Notes: generated by a model not told the origin, from the letters alone. Positions 36,101-43,637 are shown, numbered from the stretch's first letter. The stretch: DNA of 43,637 nt from an uncultured Bacteroidaceae bacterium (GCA_905233465.1 CAJOEI010000015.1:1-43637); one strand, 5' to 3'. Program-made: numbers and translations.

Positions 36101-39100
36101 TGCCAATGCGCGTTCGTAGTCGTCACGCGGCAGAGCCTTGAAGGTACCTGTAACGATGACATCAGCATCAGGCATGGTGAAGGTGTATGTGCCCTCGGCT
36201 TCGCCTGCTGTCACTGTAACGGGAGCGCCTTCGGCTGTAGCCACGGTGAGCGCATCGAGCTCGAAGCCGTCATCCGGAGTGACGGTGATGTTCACCTCGC
36301 GACCCTCGTGGGAGAAGCCCTGTTCTGTGCCTGCAGATGTTGCAGTCACTGTGCCGTTCTCTGTCTCAGCAACGGTGTAGGTGTGCTTCTGCTTGGTGAT
36401 GTGTGTGATGGTGACAGGACCGGCGGGCATCACGAAACTGTGAACGCCATCAACGAAATCGTCATTGATAAACTCTTCGCCAAACTTGATTTCGTAGCTC
36501 CAGGAATACCAATCCTCTTCGCCATACAGATAGAACTGCACAGTCTCACCTTCAGCTACACCATTGGTTACGTCATTGATGAACTCAATGCTGCCGTGTT
36601 CACTAACGAAGGTGATGGGGTAGGTGGGAACAACGATGGGCAGCATGGAGAGCTGGAAGCTACGCCATACCATCCAGTAGTCGGCTGTGGTCTCGTCTGC
36701 CTTCAGTCCAATGTTGACTTCGCCACCCTCGCTGAGTTCAAATGGCAGCACGTTGACGCCATTGCCCTCGTTAAACCATGCGTTGGCCTGAGTGGTGTTG
36801 TTAACCTCTCCAGAGCCCACAGTGGCGATGTTCATGTCGGTCTCGCCGGCAAAGAGCTTGGCTTCCATGTCGGTGCGTGTCAGTGCTATAGCAGTGAGCT
36901 GGAAGCTACCTGCGGGCAGTGCCACAGTCTGGCTGATGGTGGCAGCTGCGCTGCTCCAGAACTCACCTACATTGTTACCAGTATCATAATTGTTTGCGCC
37001 ACCATTTTTAGCTATAGTCCATCCTTCGCTGTTGGCAGTCGGAGTGGCGTTGGCAATGGTTGCAAACGTGATGTCGATTTCCTCAGTGAGTGAGGTGATG
37101 GTAGCAATATAGTTCTTGGCTGCGGCTATAAGCTCGTCCACGACGCCCTGCACAGCTGCTGCACTGTACTTGGCATTCTGGTCGCATTCGGCCAGCTTCT
37201 GAGCGGCAACGGCAGCGATGTCAGTCTCCCCGCTGCTGGTGGAGACGGCTGCTATGGCAGTGAGCTTTGCCACGATGTCCTTCAGCTCGGCGTATGGAGC
37301 CTGTGTGGCTTCTACTTCGCCAGTGAATTCCACGAGATGGCCGATGAGCTGCTGGTAGTCTTCTGCTGTTTCAGGCTGAGCACTTTGTGCATCTGCGATT
37401 TCCTGCTGTAAGTACTGGTAAGCTATTGCTGGCACGCTTCCCTCGGTGATTTCTTGTGCGGCTGCGATGGCGTCAGCCAGCTGTGATACGAGTTCGCCGA
37501 ACTTCAGTGCTGCAATGTCAGCTTCAGCGCCATAGTATTTGAGACGGAAGTTATCCCAGATACACCAGAGGTTGGTGCTCTGTTCAAGGCGTGCGCCAAG
37601 AGTGATTGTGCCGTCGGTGACCTCGAAGAAGAGAGGATCAATGGTGTAACTGCCATTGGAGAATGAGCCAGAAGCATCAGTCATGCTGTTTTCCGAGCCC
37701 GTCTTCACCGGGAACTTAGCAATAGCATCGTTGGCATAGAACACGGCAGTGTCAGCTGTAGCACCTTGATCTTCGCGATAGAAGCCCTGTGCTGTCATGC
37801 TGTAGACACCGTTTGGCACGTTCTCCAGCGTCTGTGCCATGGTAAATACTGCATGGAATGATTCTACGCAGTAGTTCGTTACATCGCCGCTAACATTTTT
37901 GTTGCTTGCTTCAAAGGACCAAGCGGAGCCAAGGTCGGCATTATTGTTACCGTTTGACAGGCTTCCGCCCCAGCGGTTGTTGCGGCCGAAGTTGGCGTCC
38001 TTGATGAGGAATGTAGCGTCAAGAGGGGTCTCTTCTGTGGCTTGTGCGAGATTAGCCATCATCTGTTCTTCTGTGACGAGTTTCCAGCGGTAGTTTGCAC
38101 CTTCGCCGTTCACGGTCTTGGCAAGAACTGATGTGCCGTCGTAGCCATAGACAATGGGTGCGCCTTCAGCATTAAGGCTTGAGATGATGAATGCATCGTT
38201 GTCGGCTGTGATATTGAGATGCTTCGGAGTGGCATTGTCCATGAAGTCGCCTTCGAAGTAGTAAGCCGTTCCTCCATTGTTGACGAGTGTCTCCATGGAG
38301 TAGGTGCCATCCTCGAGCTGTGCCAGAGTCAGAAGCATCGGGTCGGTATTGACAGCGGCACGTGTGCCCCAGTCGTTGCCTGCGGACCAGAACAGGCCGC
38401 TACCCTCGTTGATGATGTAGTATTGGCCGCTGAAGTCCGCAGCAGGCTCAGGTGCGATGTATTCTGCATACGCCAGAGGATAAATCTGAATAGCATCGTC
38501 GCGCAGGCATGCAATACCCGTTACGTTGTAGAATTTCTCAGCCAACAGTTCCAGGGCAATCTTGAACTGGTTGTAAATACCAATCTCAGAGACCGACTCA
38601 TCGCCATTTGCCACCTTGAAGGGTATGGCATCCACTGCTCTTGTGCCTTCTGCGATAGCAGTATCGTTTTCAACATAACCATTCTCGATGGTGATATACA
38701 TGTTGGCGTAGTTCGTGATGTTGTCAAGATACTCCTTGGCAGCCACGATGAGAGGCTTGACTTCATTGCCCTCTGACACTGTCTGCACATTGAGCGTCGG
38801 ACTGGTCAACTCGGGCAGGTTGTAATAGAGATAGCCTTGGCCATCGATGCTGCCGCTGATGCGGTCACCAGCCGTCAAGCCTAAGTTGCTGCCATAAACC
38901 AGCAGACCATTCCTGCCGTCGGTGAGGTAGTTGTTGCTGCCATTGACGTATGTCACAAGCAAATTGTCAAATGTAAGGCGGCAAGCAGCTTTAGTTGCTG
39001 TCATAGCAGCGTTGAAGTCAGCAATGCTGGTGTAGATTGGGCCGAATGTCAGCGTGGCAGTAGCGATGTTGCTACGTCCATCAGTAGTCTCAATCCATGC

Positions 39101-39730
39101 CTCAACGGTTGTTGTCTCAGACACGGTGAATGGAGCCGTGTAGGTGAACTCTGCCTCGCCGAAGCTGTATTTGATGGTTGCGCCGGCAACGTTGGTTGTG
39201 ATTGTCACCTCTTGAGGATCAAAGTATGTGCCCGTCTTAGGAGTGATAGTGGGCTTGGGAATCGTGACCGTCGGTGTTCCACTAGGCGTGTAAGTCACCG
39301 TGATCGAGGAGATGCGACGATGTCCTGTTGTACCCCCAATTGTGAAGGTAATAACATCTGCAGAGCCTTCCCATGTGCCATTGGCATAGTCACCTGTATC
39401 GGCAGTAATTGCGTTTGTACCTTCGCCAGAAGCAAAAGTAAACACAATCTTTGTGATTGCGTTGCCTGTAATTGTTAAGGTGTTTCCGCCGTAAGCACGC
39501 ACAGCAGTACCAGTAGTGTAATACTTTGGTGCATTGTTGTTCGTGCCTTTGTCGAACGTTCCGGCGACGTAGTCACTGATGGCTATCTCGGTAACTTCGG
39601 CTGCGTTCGCGTAACCTTGTTCCGATGCTGTCCATGTAACTTCATCCGCCCACGCAGTCTGTAGCCCGCATAGCGCACATAACGCTACGAGCCACACTCT
39701 CATGTTGAGATACAATTGTTTCATAAACAA
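33137..39730 (-). CDS. Giant secreted multidomain surface protein (2197 aa), no catalytic domain seen
   Basis: The signal peptide (to ~28) is followed by a β-sandwich (~29-150), a chitobiase C-terminal-like Ig module (PKPTITPKTGTYFDPQEVTI, ~153-227), an OB-like segment (~230-430) and a trefoil/lectin-like module (~433-560). Three related β-sandwich modules lie at ~573-733, 887-1030 and 1643-1778 (shared pattern …F/Y.LTA.A.TR.DM…A…F..W/Y…DN/S F.L). InlB-like repeats occupy ~1035-1210 (GTVTATSAG…VNITVTPDDGFELDALTV) and an F5/8 type C-like domain ~1375-1517. Alanine-rich helical spacers separate the blocks. The end IYDLQGRKVQ…GQIYVIAGKKVTVK is a type IX secretion-like tail. It is most likely a cell-surface glycan-binding or adhesion protein; enzymatic function is not supported. 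The start is M1 (39730) or M3. Confidence 0.8.
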   Translation of the reverse strand: MFMKQLYLNMRVWLVALCALCGLQTAWADEVTWTASEQGYANAAEVTEIAISDYVAGTFDKGTNNNAPKYYTTGTAVRAYGGNTLTITGNAITKIVFTFASGEGTNAITADTGDYANGTWEGSADVITFTIGGTTGHRRISSITVTYTPSGTPTVTIPKPTITPKTGTYFDPQEVTITTNVAGATIKYSFGEAEFTYTAPFTVSETTTVEAWIETTDGRSNIATATLTFGPIYTSIADFNAAMTATKAACRLTFDNLLVTYVNGSNNYLTDGRNGLLVYGSNLGLTAGDRISGSIDGQGYLYYNLPELTSPTLNVQTVSEGNEVKPLIVAAKEYLDNITNYANMYITIENGYVENDTAIAEGTRAVDAIPFKVANGDESVSEIGIYNQFKIALELLAEKFYNVTGIACLRDDAIQIYPLAYAEYIAPEPAADFSGQYYIINEGSGLFWSAGNDWGTRAAVNTDPMLLTLAQLEDGTYSMETLVNNGGTAYYFEGDFMDNATPKHLNITADNDAFIISSLNAEGAPIVYGYDGTSVLAKTVNGEGANYRWKLVTEEQMMANLAQATEETPLDATFLIKDANFGRNNRWGGSLSNGNNNADLGSAWSFEASNKNVSGDVTNYCVESFHAVFTMAQTLENVPNGVYSMTAQGFYREDQGATADTAVFYANDAIAKFPVKTGSENSMTDASGSFSNGSYTIDPLFFEVTDGTITLGARLEQSTNLWCIWDNFRLKYYGAEADIAALKFGELVSQLADAIAAAQEITEGSVPAIAYQYLQQEIADAQSAQPETAEDYQQLIGHLVEFTGEVEATQAPYAELKDIVAKLTAIAAVSTSSGETDIAAVAAQKLAECDQNAKYSAAAVQGVVDELIAAAKNYIATITSLTEEIDITFATIANATPTANSEGWTIAKNGGANNYDTGNNVGEFWSSAAATISQTVALPAGSFQLTAIALTRTDMEAKLFAGETDMNIATVGSGEVNNTTQANAWFNEGNGVNVLPFELSEGGEVNIGLKADETTADYWMVWRSFQLSMLPIVVPTYPITFVSEHGSIEFINDVTNGVAEGETVQFYLYGEEDWYSWSYEIKFGEEFINDDFVDGVHSFVMPAGPVTITHITKQKHTYTVAETENGTVTATSAGTEQGFSHEGREVNITVTPDDGFELDALTVATAEGAPVTVTAGEAEGTYTFTMPDADVIVTGTFKALPRDDYERALAAIESGTSYRIFTQVGQDKFYLNASGYLVSEAKKAGCFTFTEVNASGTLKPTGWNLGCKFTNPSLTGGSTGDITQTGHINVGSNDRNDWERQVFFLNEEGMYAVRSTNANSENWGANTYWDVIATDATLPNAGYSLQPSYVWQIEQYTDMRPAAFAKTQTWPATLQKAFGLDVQWTTNAQESSEGAIANINDGNVGSFFHSQWSGTGPDEDHYIQAQLPEAAQKFIIAFHKRNDNNRPTSINVSVGDGAVAQTITEGLPATAWYGTAIDLGTAADNVRFTVTSTNAATGTGKNNGHYFFTFGEFYIIASNELTDAAAAFLTAGDYTNLNDEDVELIDALDEQIQDIQLQLDMAEDMELLNNLVNKLRTQINATETYNGEDAYTTASNALDGLTSATYSSVEAVQAAQAQVTTIAQNFFGAIQAKEAIDITDWYIVNPTPVAHKTVAPGWEGETFGDSSDGVSEYWNKSGASFHQTINLPEGKFQLSAQAITRTNMMGTLFAGNDNVNIETVSNNDINDRAAAGRYFDADNGWNVLTFVNAPAGDVNIGIKADATTGDHWTVWRTFKLEMVEYTADDQHDAAKRMLDEALIELATTADSFDGLMGDKPYQFPEGTTADAQGVIETATAVMVNAESTTEALNEQTNIVKAATADLADARINAGEGRYMIALADTALYMSLAAEDQKAALDVMPHAFYFINEGLSIYISTEPAGEDGKVPATANTLGYVGYNTSTLFANKAALTFTEQQDGSVIISEANGRMGVDAKESQAHIFSDKTTDAAAAKWIIAEYENGSDIADEITITKDDEEVDDESTISAARASDVFVEVTLALADDDFANDEQKNQVVVRLQGTYTTAELPTGNEQSSAPRRVVTSSPVPFTIYSDPGETKVNLRDALGENEKFEYLYEYTFNVTNISAGLRDSGTGDFTAVAEKPLSTPLSIKLIVNDKTGIDAVTSAIAEGDIYDLQGRKVQNMRRGQIYVIAGKKVTVK

Positions 39731-39808
39731 AGAGTTTTGGTTAGTAAAAAGTTGTTAATTGGTAAATATAAATGCAAGATTTGGTACGCTCACGCGCATT
39801 TTCGGCTT

Positions 39809-39816
39809 CAAATATA
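39809..39816 (-). promoter_or_regulatory. -7 box of the giant surface-protein promoter
   Basis: TATATTTG on the minus strand fits TAnnTTTG. About 20 nt upstream there is only a T-rich element, not TTTG. The leader to the ATG would be ~70 nt. Confidence 0.6.
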
Positions 39817-39922
39817 CAGATAAATGTGATATCAGAAAAACAAAATTAAGTTTTTTTACAAAAAAATGAATAGATGTGTGCTCAGCACGATAACGCCCAG
39901 CCAATTGCCCCTTAGGGGCATG

Positions 39923-39962
39923 ATAATGGTAGCCAGCCATTTCAATGGCTGGCTACCATTAT
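39923..39962. repeat. Perfect 18-bp hairpin
   Basis: ATAATGGTAGCCAGCCAT (39923-39940) and its exact reverse complement (39945-39962) are separated by the 4-nt loop TTCA. There is no T-run on either side, so it is not a typical terminator. It may belong to a dispersed palindrome family or protect an RNA end. Confidence 0.75.
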
Positions 39963-40023
39963 TAGATGCCTATGGCATCGGCTACGGAATTCATCCATCA
40001 GGTAATTAAAAGACATGAGTTAG

Positions 40024-40108
40024 GACACAGAGACACAGAGGCACAGAGATATATTTTTCAACCAGCTGAAACGTAGAAATAACTATGTGTCTCTGTGTCT
40101 CTGTGTGC
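40024..40108. repeat. Octamer repeats in inverted orientation
   Basis: Three ACACAGAG-type octamers (about 40024-40051) face three TGTGTCTC-type octamers (about 40084-40108) across a ~32-nt spacer, giving a potential stem of roughly 25 bp. Confidence 0.8.
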
Positions 40109-40186
40109 TAAAAAACTCCATCGCGCTGACCGCAATGTAATATGTTGCAAATTAATACGTTACATATTTTAACATTTTAGCGGTAA

Positions 40187-40335
40187 AAGGCCCGGGGGTT
40201 AGCGGTTGATGTTCCAGGAGGTTTGCACTTTAACATCCGGGACTTTCACGTAAATCTTCCAGGATCATTTCCCGCTAACCTCCGGATGTTTTTATGCCAA
40301 CTTGTGGATGTTTTGGTCCTAATGTGCGGATGTTG
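40187..40335. repeat. 22-23-bp phased array 3 (7 units)
   Basis: Centres CCGG, CCAG, CCGG, CCAG, CCGG, GTGG and GCGG start at 40192, 40214, 40237, 40259, 40282, 40304 and 40326 (steps 22, 23, 22, 23, 22, 22). Arms vary around TAAC-n-TCCGGATGTT; the clearest shared word is GGATGTT. The last unit lies in the coding sequence of the flippase C-terminus. Confidence 0.75.
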
Positions 40336-41800
40336 TTGACGGGTCAGTGGGGATGCGTCGCTTGGACAGGCTGTGCAGAGCTGCGAGGGCTGACACGGCG
40401 AGAATGGTGAATCCTGTGACGTACTGCCACGTGGATGTCAGCATGAAGCATACGGCCACAGTTGCCGTCACGAAACAGGTCTGTGTGGCGATGATGCGCA
40501 GTGTGTGGGCTTCGAAGCGGAAGCCATAGATGTGGCTGTAGCACACGGTGATGAGCACCATGTCGAAGAGCGCCGATGCCGACAAGCCTATGCCAGCGCC
40601 CAACAGTCCCCAAAGGCTGAAGCCTGTGGCGATGAGTCCCAGCGAGGCGAGGTCGTAGATGACTTCCATGACGAGGTAGAAGAGCGAGTCGCCGTGTGCC
40701 AGTGCGCAATAGCTGATAGGCGTGGTGATGCCGCGGAAGAAGGTGTAGAACACGGCAGCTATGGCCATCGGGCGTATGACGCTGAACTCGCTGGCAAAGA
40801 GTATTGCCAGCACAAGCGGCATACACATAGCCAATGCTATCATAAACGGTCCGATGAGCGAGACGCACACCTGTATCTGCTGGTTGATGCAGCTGTTGCG
40901 CTGTGCGCGGTCGTGGTTGACGCTCGACAGTCGCGGGAAGAAGTCTGCTTCGAGTGCGCTGAAGACGATGCCAGCATAGCTCACCATGAGCAGTTTGGCC
41001 GAACGGAAGAAACCTATGTCCTCCAGCGTACCGCTGCGTAACATGATGACTGTCAAGGCCATCGTGACGCCCGAACCGGCAAAGGCAGCCAGCATATATG
41101 GTATGCCAACGCGTATCATCGGCCAGCCGTCAGCGAGTGTCGAGCGCGAGAAAAGTTCCACATGCCAACGGAAGATGGGCAGCGTGAAGGCCAGGTGTAT
41201 GGCCATAGCCACGAGGGCTGTGATGTTGAGTGCCAGTAAGATGCCCTCGGTGTGCATTGCCCAGAAGATGGGTATGGTGATGCAGAGCACCGACACGGCG
41301 CAGAGCACAGATATGGTGGCCACGCGCTTAAGGCGTCGCATGCCCTTGAGGATGCTCATCTCGCCAGCTGTGATCATTGTCGCCATGACGAGCGGCGCCA
41401 CCATTGCTGGCCGCCATGTGGCCGAGGTGTCGTCGGTGAAGAACAGCTGTGCCAGTAGCGGAGAACACGCCACACATATCAGTCCGGCAACGATGGCAGT
41501 CCACAGACACCATGTGCGCACCACAGTGACGAAGCGACGGATGCCGGCCTCGTCGCCCGTGGCAAAGAGCTCTGAAATGCTTCTCACCGAGGAGAAGGGC
41601 AGGCCCAGATTGGCTGTGCTGGAGACAAATTCCGACACCGACTGGTATATGCCCATGAGCCCCATGCCGGCAGCGCCGAGGAGCACGGTGGCCAGCTTGT
41701 TGCGCACCACGCTCATCAGTATTGACAGCCCCTGCACACCGCCGAAAACGGCAGTGTACTTCAGCACGTGGTCTATGGTTGTGGAGCGTGGAGCCTTCAT
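40319..41800 (-). CDS. Polysaccharide flippase, MOP/Wzx-like (O-antigen translocase)
   Basis: A 493-residue inner-membrane protein with about 12-14 hydrophobic helices and the general pattern of Wzx-type lipid-linked oligosaccharide flippases of the MOP exporter superfamily. The start VLKYTAVFGGVQGLSILMSVVRNKLATVLLG is typical; GAAGMGLMGIYQSVSEFVSS follows, with repeated Gly/Pro-broken helices and the charged cytoplasmic loop RLSSVNHDRAQRNSCINQQ near 295-313. It would move undecaprenyl-linked glycan units to the periplasm for O-antigen or capsule assembly. No glycosyltransferases are adjacent, so its polymer is unknown. The gene lies 9 nt downstream of the HAD gene in the same direction, so they are likely co-transcribed. 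Its last residues are encoded by the edge of repeat array 3. Confidence 0.88.
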   Translation of the reverse strand: MKAPRSTTIDHVLKYTAVFGGVQGLSILMSVVRNKLATVLLGAAGMGLMGIYQSVSEFVSSTANLGLPFSSVRSISELFATGDEAGIRRFVTVVRTWCLWTAIVAGLICVACSPLLAQLFFTDDTSATWRPAMVAPLVMATMITAGEMSILKGMRRLKRVATISVLCAVSVLCITIPIFWAMHTEGILLALNITALVAMAIHLAFTLPIFRWHVELFSRSTLADGWPMIRVGIPYMLAAFAGSGVTMALTVIMLRSGTLEDIGFFRSAKLLMVSYAGIVFSALEADFFPRLSSVNHDRAQRNSCINQQIQVCVSLIGPFMIALAMCMPLVLAILFASEFSVIRPMAIAAVFYTFFRGITTPISYCALAHGDSLFYLVMEVIYDLASLGLIATGFSLWGLLGAGIGLSASALFDMVLITVCYSHIYGFRFEAHTLRIIATQTCFVTATVAVCFMLTSTWQYVTGFTILAVSALAALHSLSKRRIPTDPSTTSAH

Positions 41801-41809
41801 GGTGGCGGG

Positions 41810-42424
41810 TCAGGGTAGGGCGGGGGAGTTGAAGTCGTTGACACACAGGTCGCACAGCGGCGCAATGGTGGCGGCATCCAGGGTTGTTGCCAATCCCACG
41901 ACAAAGCATCCTGCCGCACGTCCGGCCCGCAGGCCGTTGATGCTGTCCTCGAAAACAACGCACTCAGATGGTTCTAAACCAAATACTTTTGCACCCATCA
42001 GATAGCCGTCAGGTGCAGGCTTGGATGCCGCGAAGTTCTCGCTTGTCAGCACGTGTTCGAAGAGTTGTGAGAGTTCGGGATGTGCGCGGTGTACGTTGCT
42101 CATCTTGGCTTGGTTGCTGCTTGTCACAATAGCTGTGTGCACCCCGCGACGTCGCAGCGATTCGACATACGCGCGCGAACCTTTTATATAATTATATTGC
42201 ATCTGGTCTTCAAAGGCATCTAATCGGCGTGTAATGTCCTCCTGCAGCGATAAGTCATCTGCAAACCAGCGGTCGTAGATCTCGGTCAGTGTCTGGCCTT
42301 TGATGCGTGATGAAAAGTCGGGAACCTCGGGATGGAACAGGCGTCCCATCTCGCCCCAGAAGCAAGAATACTGGCTCTCGGTGTCGAGAATCACTCCATC
42401 TAAGTCAAACAAAGCAGCGCGCAT
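41810..42424 (-). CDS. HAD-superfamily phosphatase/β-phosphoglucomutase-like
   Basis: A 204-residue haloacid dehalogenase-type hydrolase, subfamily I with a helical cap. Motif I is FDLDGVILDTES (residues ~6-17, nucleophile and acid Asp), motif II TAIVTSSNQAK (~103-113), motif III ASKPAPDGYL (~137-146, Lys) and motif IV CVVFEDSINGLRAG (~157-170, Mg-binding Glu-Asp). Such proteins dephosphorylate sugar phosphates or act as β-phosphoglucomutases; the substrate cannot be told from sequence. The ATG at 42424 is chosen because a TACCTTTG promoter box lies at 42461-42454, inside the longer ORF that starts at 42496. It precedes the flippase gene by 9 nt, and panB is divergent. Confidence 0.9.
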   Translation of the reverse strand: MRAALFDLDGVILDTESQYSCFWGEMGRLFHPEVPDFSSRIKGQTLTEIYDRWFADDLSLQEDITRRLDAFEDQMQYNYIKGSRAYVESLRRRGVHTAIVTSSNQAKMSNVHRAHPELSQLFEHVLTSENFAASKPAPDGYLMGAKVFGLEPSECVVFEDSINGLRAGRAAGCFVVGLATTLDAATIAPLCDLCVNDFNSPALP

Positions 42425-42453
42425 GGTTGGTGTAGGTATTTGTAAATTGCGTG

Positions 42454-42461
42454 CAAAGGTA
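42454..42461 (-). promoter_or_regulatory. -7 box for the HAD/flippase operon
   Basis: TACCTTTG on the minus strand. The predicted transcription start near 42447 leaves ~22 nt before the ATG at 42424. No good -33 TTTG was found at the right distance. Confidence 0.6.
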
Positions 42462-42576
42462 CGAGAAAATTGTTGTTTCATGCCTCCGAAGCCCAAAGTT
42501 TTTGATTATAAGCATGCAAATTAGCTTTTTTTTATTAAAAAAGTGTTGGTATAAAGGCCGATTCACAAAAATGATG

Positions 42577-42584
42577 TACTTTTG
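42577..42584 (+). promoter_or_regulatory. -7 box of the panB promoter
   Basis: TACTTTTG fits TAnnTTTG; the -33 region is weak. The leader then consists mostly of the heptamer tract that ends just before the panB ATG. Confidence 0.6.
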
Positions 42585-42599
42585 CGCCGCATATATAAA

Positions 42600-42627
42600 A
42601 ACTTTCAACTTTCAACTCTCAACTAAT
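42600..42627. repeat. Heptamer tract in the panB leader
   Basis: Four contiguous AACTTTC-type heptamers, the reverse complement of the GTTGAAA type at 4825-4846, end 1 nt before the panB ATG and occupy the place of a ribosome binding site. Confidence 0.85.
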
Positions 42628-42628
42628 T

Positions 42629-43450
42629 ATGGCTGGATACCTTGTAGAAGATACCAGAAAGGTGACCACTCATCGCTTGATAGAGATGAAGCGCAATGGC
42701 AAGAAGATTGCCATGCTCACCAGCTATGACTACTCAATGGCACAAATCGTGGATGCCGCCGGTGTGGACATCATCCTCGTTGGTGACTCGGCCTCGAACA
42801 TGATGGCCGGCAACGTCACCACTCTGCCAATAACAATAGATCAGATGATATACCACGCCCGCAGTGTGGTGCGTGCCACCAAGCGTGCGCTTGTGGTCTG
42901 TGATATGCCGTTTGGCACATATCAGGTTGACCCGCAAGATGCGGCCCGCAATGCCGTGCGCATCATGCAGGAGACGGGTTGCGACGCGCTGAAGTTGGAG
43001 GGCGGCGTGGAGATCCTACCCGCAGTGAGACTGATCCTTGATGCCGGCATACCGGTGTGCGGACATCTGGGTCTTACGCCCCAGAGTATCAACAAGTTCG
43101 GCACATACGCTGTGCGTGCCAAGGACGAGGCCGAGGCTGAGAAGTTGCGTCGCGATGCGCTGGCGCTGGCCGAGGCAGGATGCTTTGCCATTGTGCTGGA
43201 GAAGATTCCGGCTGCGCTGGCCACGGAGGTGACACAAAGCATACAGGTGCCGACCATCAGCATCGGCGCCGGCGGCGGCTGCGACGGTCAGGTGCTGGTG
43301 GTGCACGACATGCTCGGCATGAACAAGGGTTTCTCGCCAAAGTTCCTGCGCCGATATGCCAATCTCTATGATGTCATCACGGATGCCGTGGGGCAGTATG
43401 TGACCGATGTCAAGAGCGGGGACTTCCCCAATGAGAACGAACAGTATTAG
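42629..43450 (+). CDS. panB: PanB, ketopantoate hydroxymethyltransferase
   Basis: A 273-residue TIM-barrel enzyme that transfers a hydroxymethyl group from 5,10-methylene-THF to α-ketoisovalerate, the first step to pantothenate and CoA. Motifs: [33 protein letters not shown] (Mg-binding Asp near 53), [11 protein letters not shown] (second Asp near 91), CDALKLEGG (Glu, ~117), [11 protein letters not shown] and FAIVLEKIP (catalytic Glu near 191). The C-terminal segment [21 protein letters not shown] is characteristic. Length matches the family. Translation starts at the ATG directly after a heptamer tract; there is no Shine-Dalgarno site. The transcript ends at the hairpin at 43511-43540, beside which a group II intron is inserted. 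Confidence 0.97.
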   Translation: MAGYLVEDTRKVTTHRLIEMKRNGKKIAMLTSYDYSMAQIVDAAGVDIILVGDSASNMMAGNVTTLPITIDQMIYHARSVVRATKRALVVCDMPFGTYQVDPQDAARNAVRIMQETGCDALKLEGGVEILPAVRLILDAGIPVCGHLGLTPQSINKFGTYAVRAKDEAEAEKLRRDALALAEAGCFAIVLEKIPAALATEVTQSIQVPTISIGAGGGCDGQVLVVHDMLGMNKGFSPKFLRRYANLYDVITDAVGQYVTDVKSGDFPNENEQY

Positions 43451-43510
43451 AAAATGAAGATTAGAGACAGAGAGTTGTAATTATTACACTCTTTCTGCAT
43501 TTATATCAAG

Positions 43511-43540
43511 AGCAAGGGCTGCAAAAGTCCTTGCTTTTTT
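43511..43540 (+). terminator. Rho-independent terminator of panB
   Basis: AGCAAGG (43511-43517) pairs with CCTTGCT (43529-43535), with GC and GT flanking an A-rich loop, and is followed by six T. It is a textbook terminator and also the insertion target of the intron that starts two bases later. Confidence 0.88.
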
Positions 43541-43541
43541 A

Positions 43542-43637
43542 GTATGCTCGGCATGAGCATCGTCTAACGGGTGCAAGTCCCGAGTGAGCCCTAATAGCGG
43601 GAATCACATAGCCAAGAGCAAGGGTGTCCGTCGCGAG
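43542..43637 (+). mobile_element. Group IIC intron, 5' end (runs off window)
   Basis: The sequence begins GTATG, a variant of the intron 5' GUGYG. It continues with domain-I elements GCTCGGCATGAGCAT, AACGGGTGCAAGTCCCGAG and, at 43616-43637, CAAGGGTGTCCGT-CGCGAG. The last is nearly identical to the segment known from Bacillus-type class C introns such as B.h.I1. Class C introns insert just after the T-run of rho-independent terminators, exactly as here. The reverse transcriptase/maturase gene and domains II-VI must lie beyond the right edge; whether the intron is intact is unknown. Confidence 0.9.

Larger units (their letters stand above)
39731..40318. other. Intergenic region between giant surface-protein gene and flippase
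   Basis: No gene is supported in these 588 bp. The region holds the promoter of the surface-protein gene (39809-39816), a GCCCC-TTA-GGGGC palindrome (39907-39919), a perfect 18-bp hairpin (39923-39962), octamer inverted repeats (40024-40108) and the third 22-bp phased array (40187-40335), which runs into the flippase 3' end. Confidence 0.75.

Noticed and set aside
35870..37093. 407-codon plus-strand ORF opposite the giant surface protein
   Set aside because: Cysteine-rich, domain-less translation typical of the antisense frame of an Ala/Thr-rich gene.
40986..42005. 339-codon plus-strand ORF opposite the flippase and HAD genes
   Set aside because: It spans two real genes on the other strand and carries no recognisable motif.

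Overview
The window looks like a chromosomal segment of a Prevotella-like member of the Bacteroidota. Supporting signs are repeated TTTG-N19-TAnnTTTG promoters, the near absence of Shine-Dalgarno sites, large secreted glycosidases ending in a short 'YDLQGRR…GVYI…GKKV' tail of the type used for type IX secretion, and a TonB receptor with an N-terminal carboxypeptidase-like domain. This is inference from motifs; no database search was possible.

Layout. (1) 1-3157, minus strand: a compact defence-type operon. From its promoter it runs: small Xre-type regulator, OLD/PARIS-like ABC ATPase (split by a one-base frameshift), TOPRIM-fold DUF3226-like protein, DinD, a 33-codon remnant of a second TOPRIM gene, and the start of a cytosine-5 DNA methyltransferase running off the left edge. 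(2) 3559-13270: tRNA-Thr(CGT), mltG, a TonB-dependent receptor, metF (opposite strand), a GH43-type lipoprotein, folC, ridA and a dicarboxylate/amino-acid symporter. (3) 13283-22807, minus strand: two giant secreted glycosidases, GH95 and a clan GH-D-like enzyme. Each is followed by a tiny acidic-tailed peptide gene beginning M(K/R)K-x-YI(S/T)P. (4) 23381-32662, plus strand: cstA-like transporter, uvrA, htpG, tRNA-Arg(ACG) and clpC. (5) 33137-39730, minus strand: a 2197-residue multidomain surface protein without a recognisable catalytic domain. (6) 40319-43450: polysaccharide flippase, HAD phosphatase/mutase and panB. (7) 43542-end: the 5' end of a group IIC intron, sitting directly after the panB terminator, as expected for that class.

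The most unusual signal is between the genes. Four separate intergenic regions (3355-3458, 23042-23149, 32913-33000, 40187-40335) each hold a tandem array whose units repeat at 22 bp (22-23 bp in one). Each unit is roughly palindromic around a CCGG/CTGG-like centre, but every array has its own consensus. They are not CRISPRs and match no feature type I know. A second layer is a family of heptanucleotide tracts, often paired with a GCGGC-NNN-GCCGC palindrome. These abut start codons (folC, panB), supply stop codons (GH43 gene, folC) and lie in frame inside uvrA and the GH-D-like enzyme.

Functionally the window mixes housekeeping (folate and pantothenate metabolism, nucleotide excision repair, protein quality control, cell wall) with glycan degradation at the cell surface and a mobile-looking defence island beside a tRNA gene.
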